NCBI GenBank assembly: GCA_000437275.1
Contig: FR899696.1
Span: 23,821 to 67,788 of the forward strand
Direction of reading: 5' to 3'
Source: Clostridium sp. CAG:411
GTDB lineage: Bacteria; Bacillota; Clostridia; Lachnospirales; Lachnospiraceae
Length of the DNA stretch: 43,968 bases
Shown: piece after piece, positions 43,853-43,968 of the stretch
How positions within the stretch are numbered: position 1 is the first letter of the stretch
Layout: each line of letters begins with the position of its first letter
Made by a program: the position numbers and the translations under genes
The notes under the pieces: generated by a model
The model's input: only the letters and a program-made list of their open reading frames with translations
Told to the model about the DNA's origin: nothing
Database searches by the model: none

Positions 43853-43881
43853 AGTTATAATCCGCCTTTCTGCGAAAGCCA
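43850..43881 (-). repeat. 32-bp direct repeat, copy B: leader ending at the GntR start codon
   Basis: Identical in all 32 bases and in orientation to copy A at 29846-29877. It ends with the ATG of the GntR gene and includes the AGAAAGGCGG ribosome site. Sequence outside it on both sides differs from copy A. Confidence 0.95.
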
Positions 43882-43968
43882 CCAATGTGTCATGAAACAC
43901 CTTGGCTGATTTTCGCTTTTCTAATCTATATTTCTCTTGATATAATTCTTTTATAAGACTGACACACT

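Noticed and set aside
1..43968. CRISPR arrays, tRNA or rRNA genes, insertion sequences and prophage
   Set aside because: No regularly spaced repeats, no tRNA-like CCA/T-loop signals, no transposase or phage genes were found on reading both strands.

Overview
The window reads as chromosomal DNA of a low-GC, motile, endospore-lineage member of the Clostridia, most likely Lachnospiraceae. Reasons: AT-rich DNA with strong AGGAGG-type ribosome sites, the plsX-acpP-rnc-smc-ftsY and cmk-ispH-S1 clusters, a SpoIIM homologue beside nudF, a Gram-positive LexA box at recA, flagellar rod and chemotaxis genes, and a sortase-anchored Cna-B/pilin-type surface protein with a PKTGD motif. I see no rRNA, tRNA, CRISPR array or insertion sequence. 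The family assignment is an inference.

Positions 1-29848 are almost all housekeeping genes on the minus strand. From right to left in transcription order they are: rimO-pgsA-flavoprotein-cmk-ispH-S1 protein (terminator); cheR on its own promoter; plsX-acpP-rnc-smc-ftsY; ilvA (terminator); recA (LexA-controlled) and recX; rny (terminator); proC-nudF-spoIIM (terminator); a 76-residue orphan (terminator); dacF-SDR; an aspartate-type aminotransferase (terminator); and a large hybrid histidine kinase carrying a GGDEF domain, followed by a phosphoesterase and the start of another gene.

Positions 29878-40379 are on the plus strand: a 5'-truncated surface-protein gene, flgF-flgG-flgJ-like rod genes behind a housekeeping and a possible sigma-D promoter, a decayed radical SAM gene, recD2, a sugar nucleotidyltransferase, and comFC-yvyF-cheX-cheY. 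The last part holds cvfB (minus) and lysA (plus) from divergent promoters, and a GntR/FCD regulator (minus) at the right edge.

The most unusual place is 29846-29880. Gene polarity flips there, the surface-protein gene is cut off with no start, and a perfect 32-bp sequence ends exactly at the rimO start codon. The same 32 bp ends exactly at the start codon of the GntR gene 14 kb away, in the same orientation. This looks like a rearrangement junction, a recombination site or a dispersed translational leader. An assembly join at a short repeat cannot be excluded from sequence alone.
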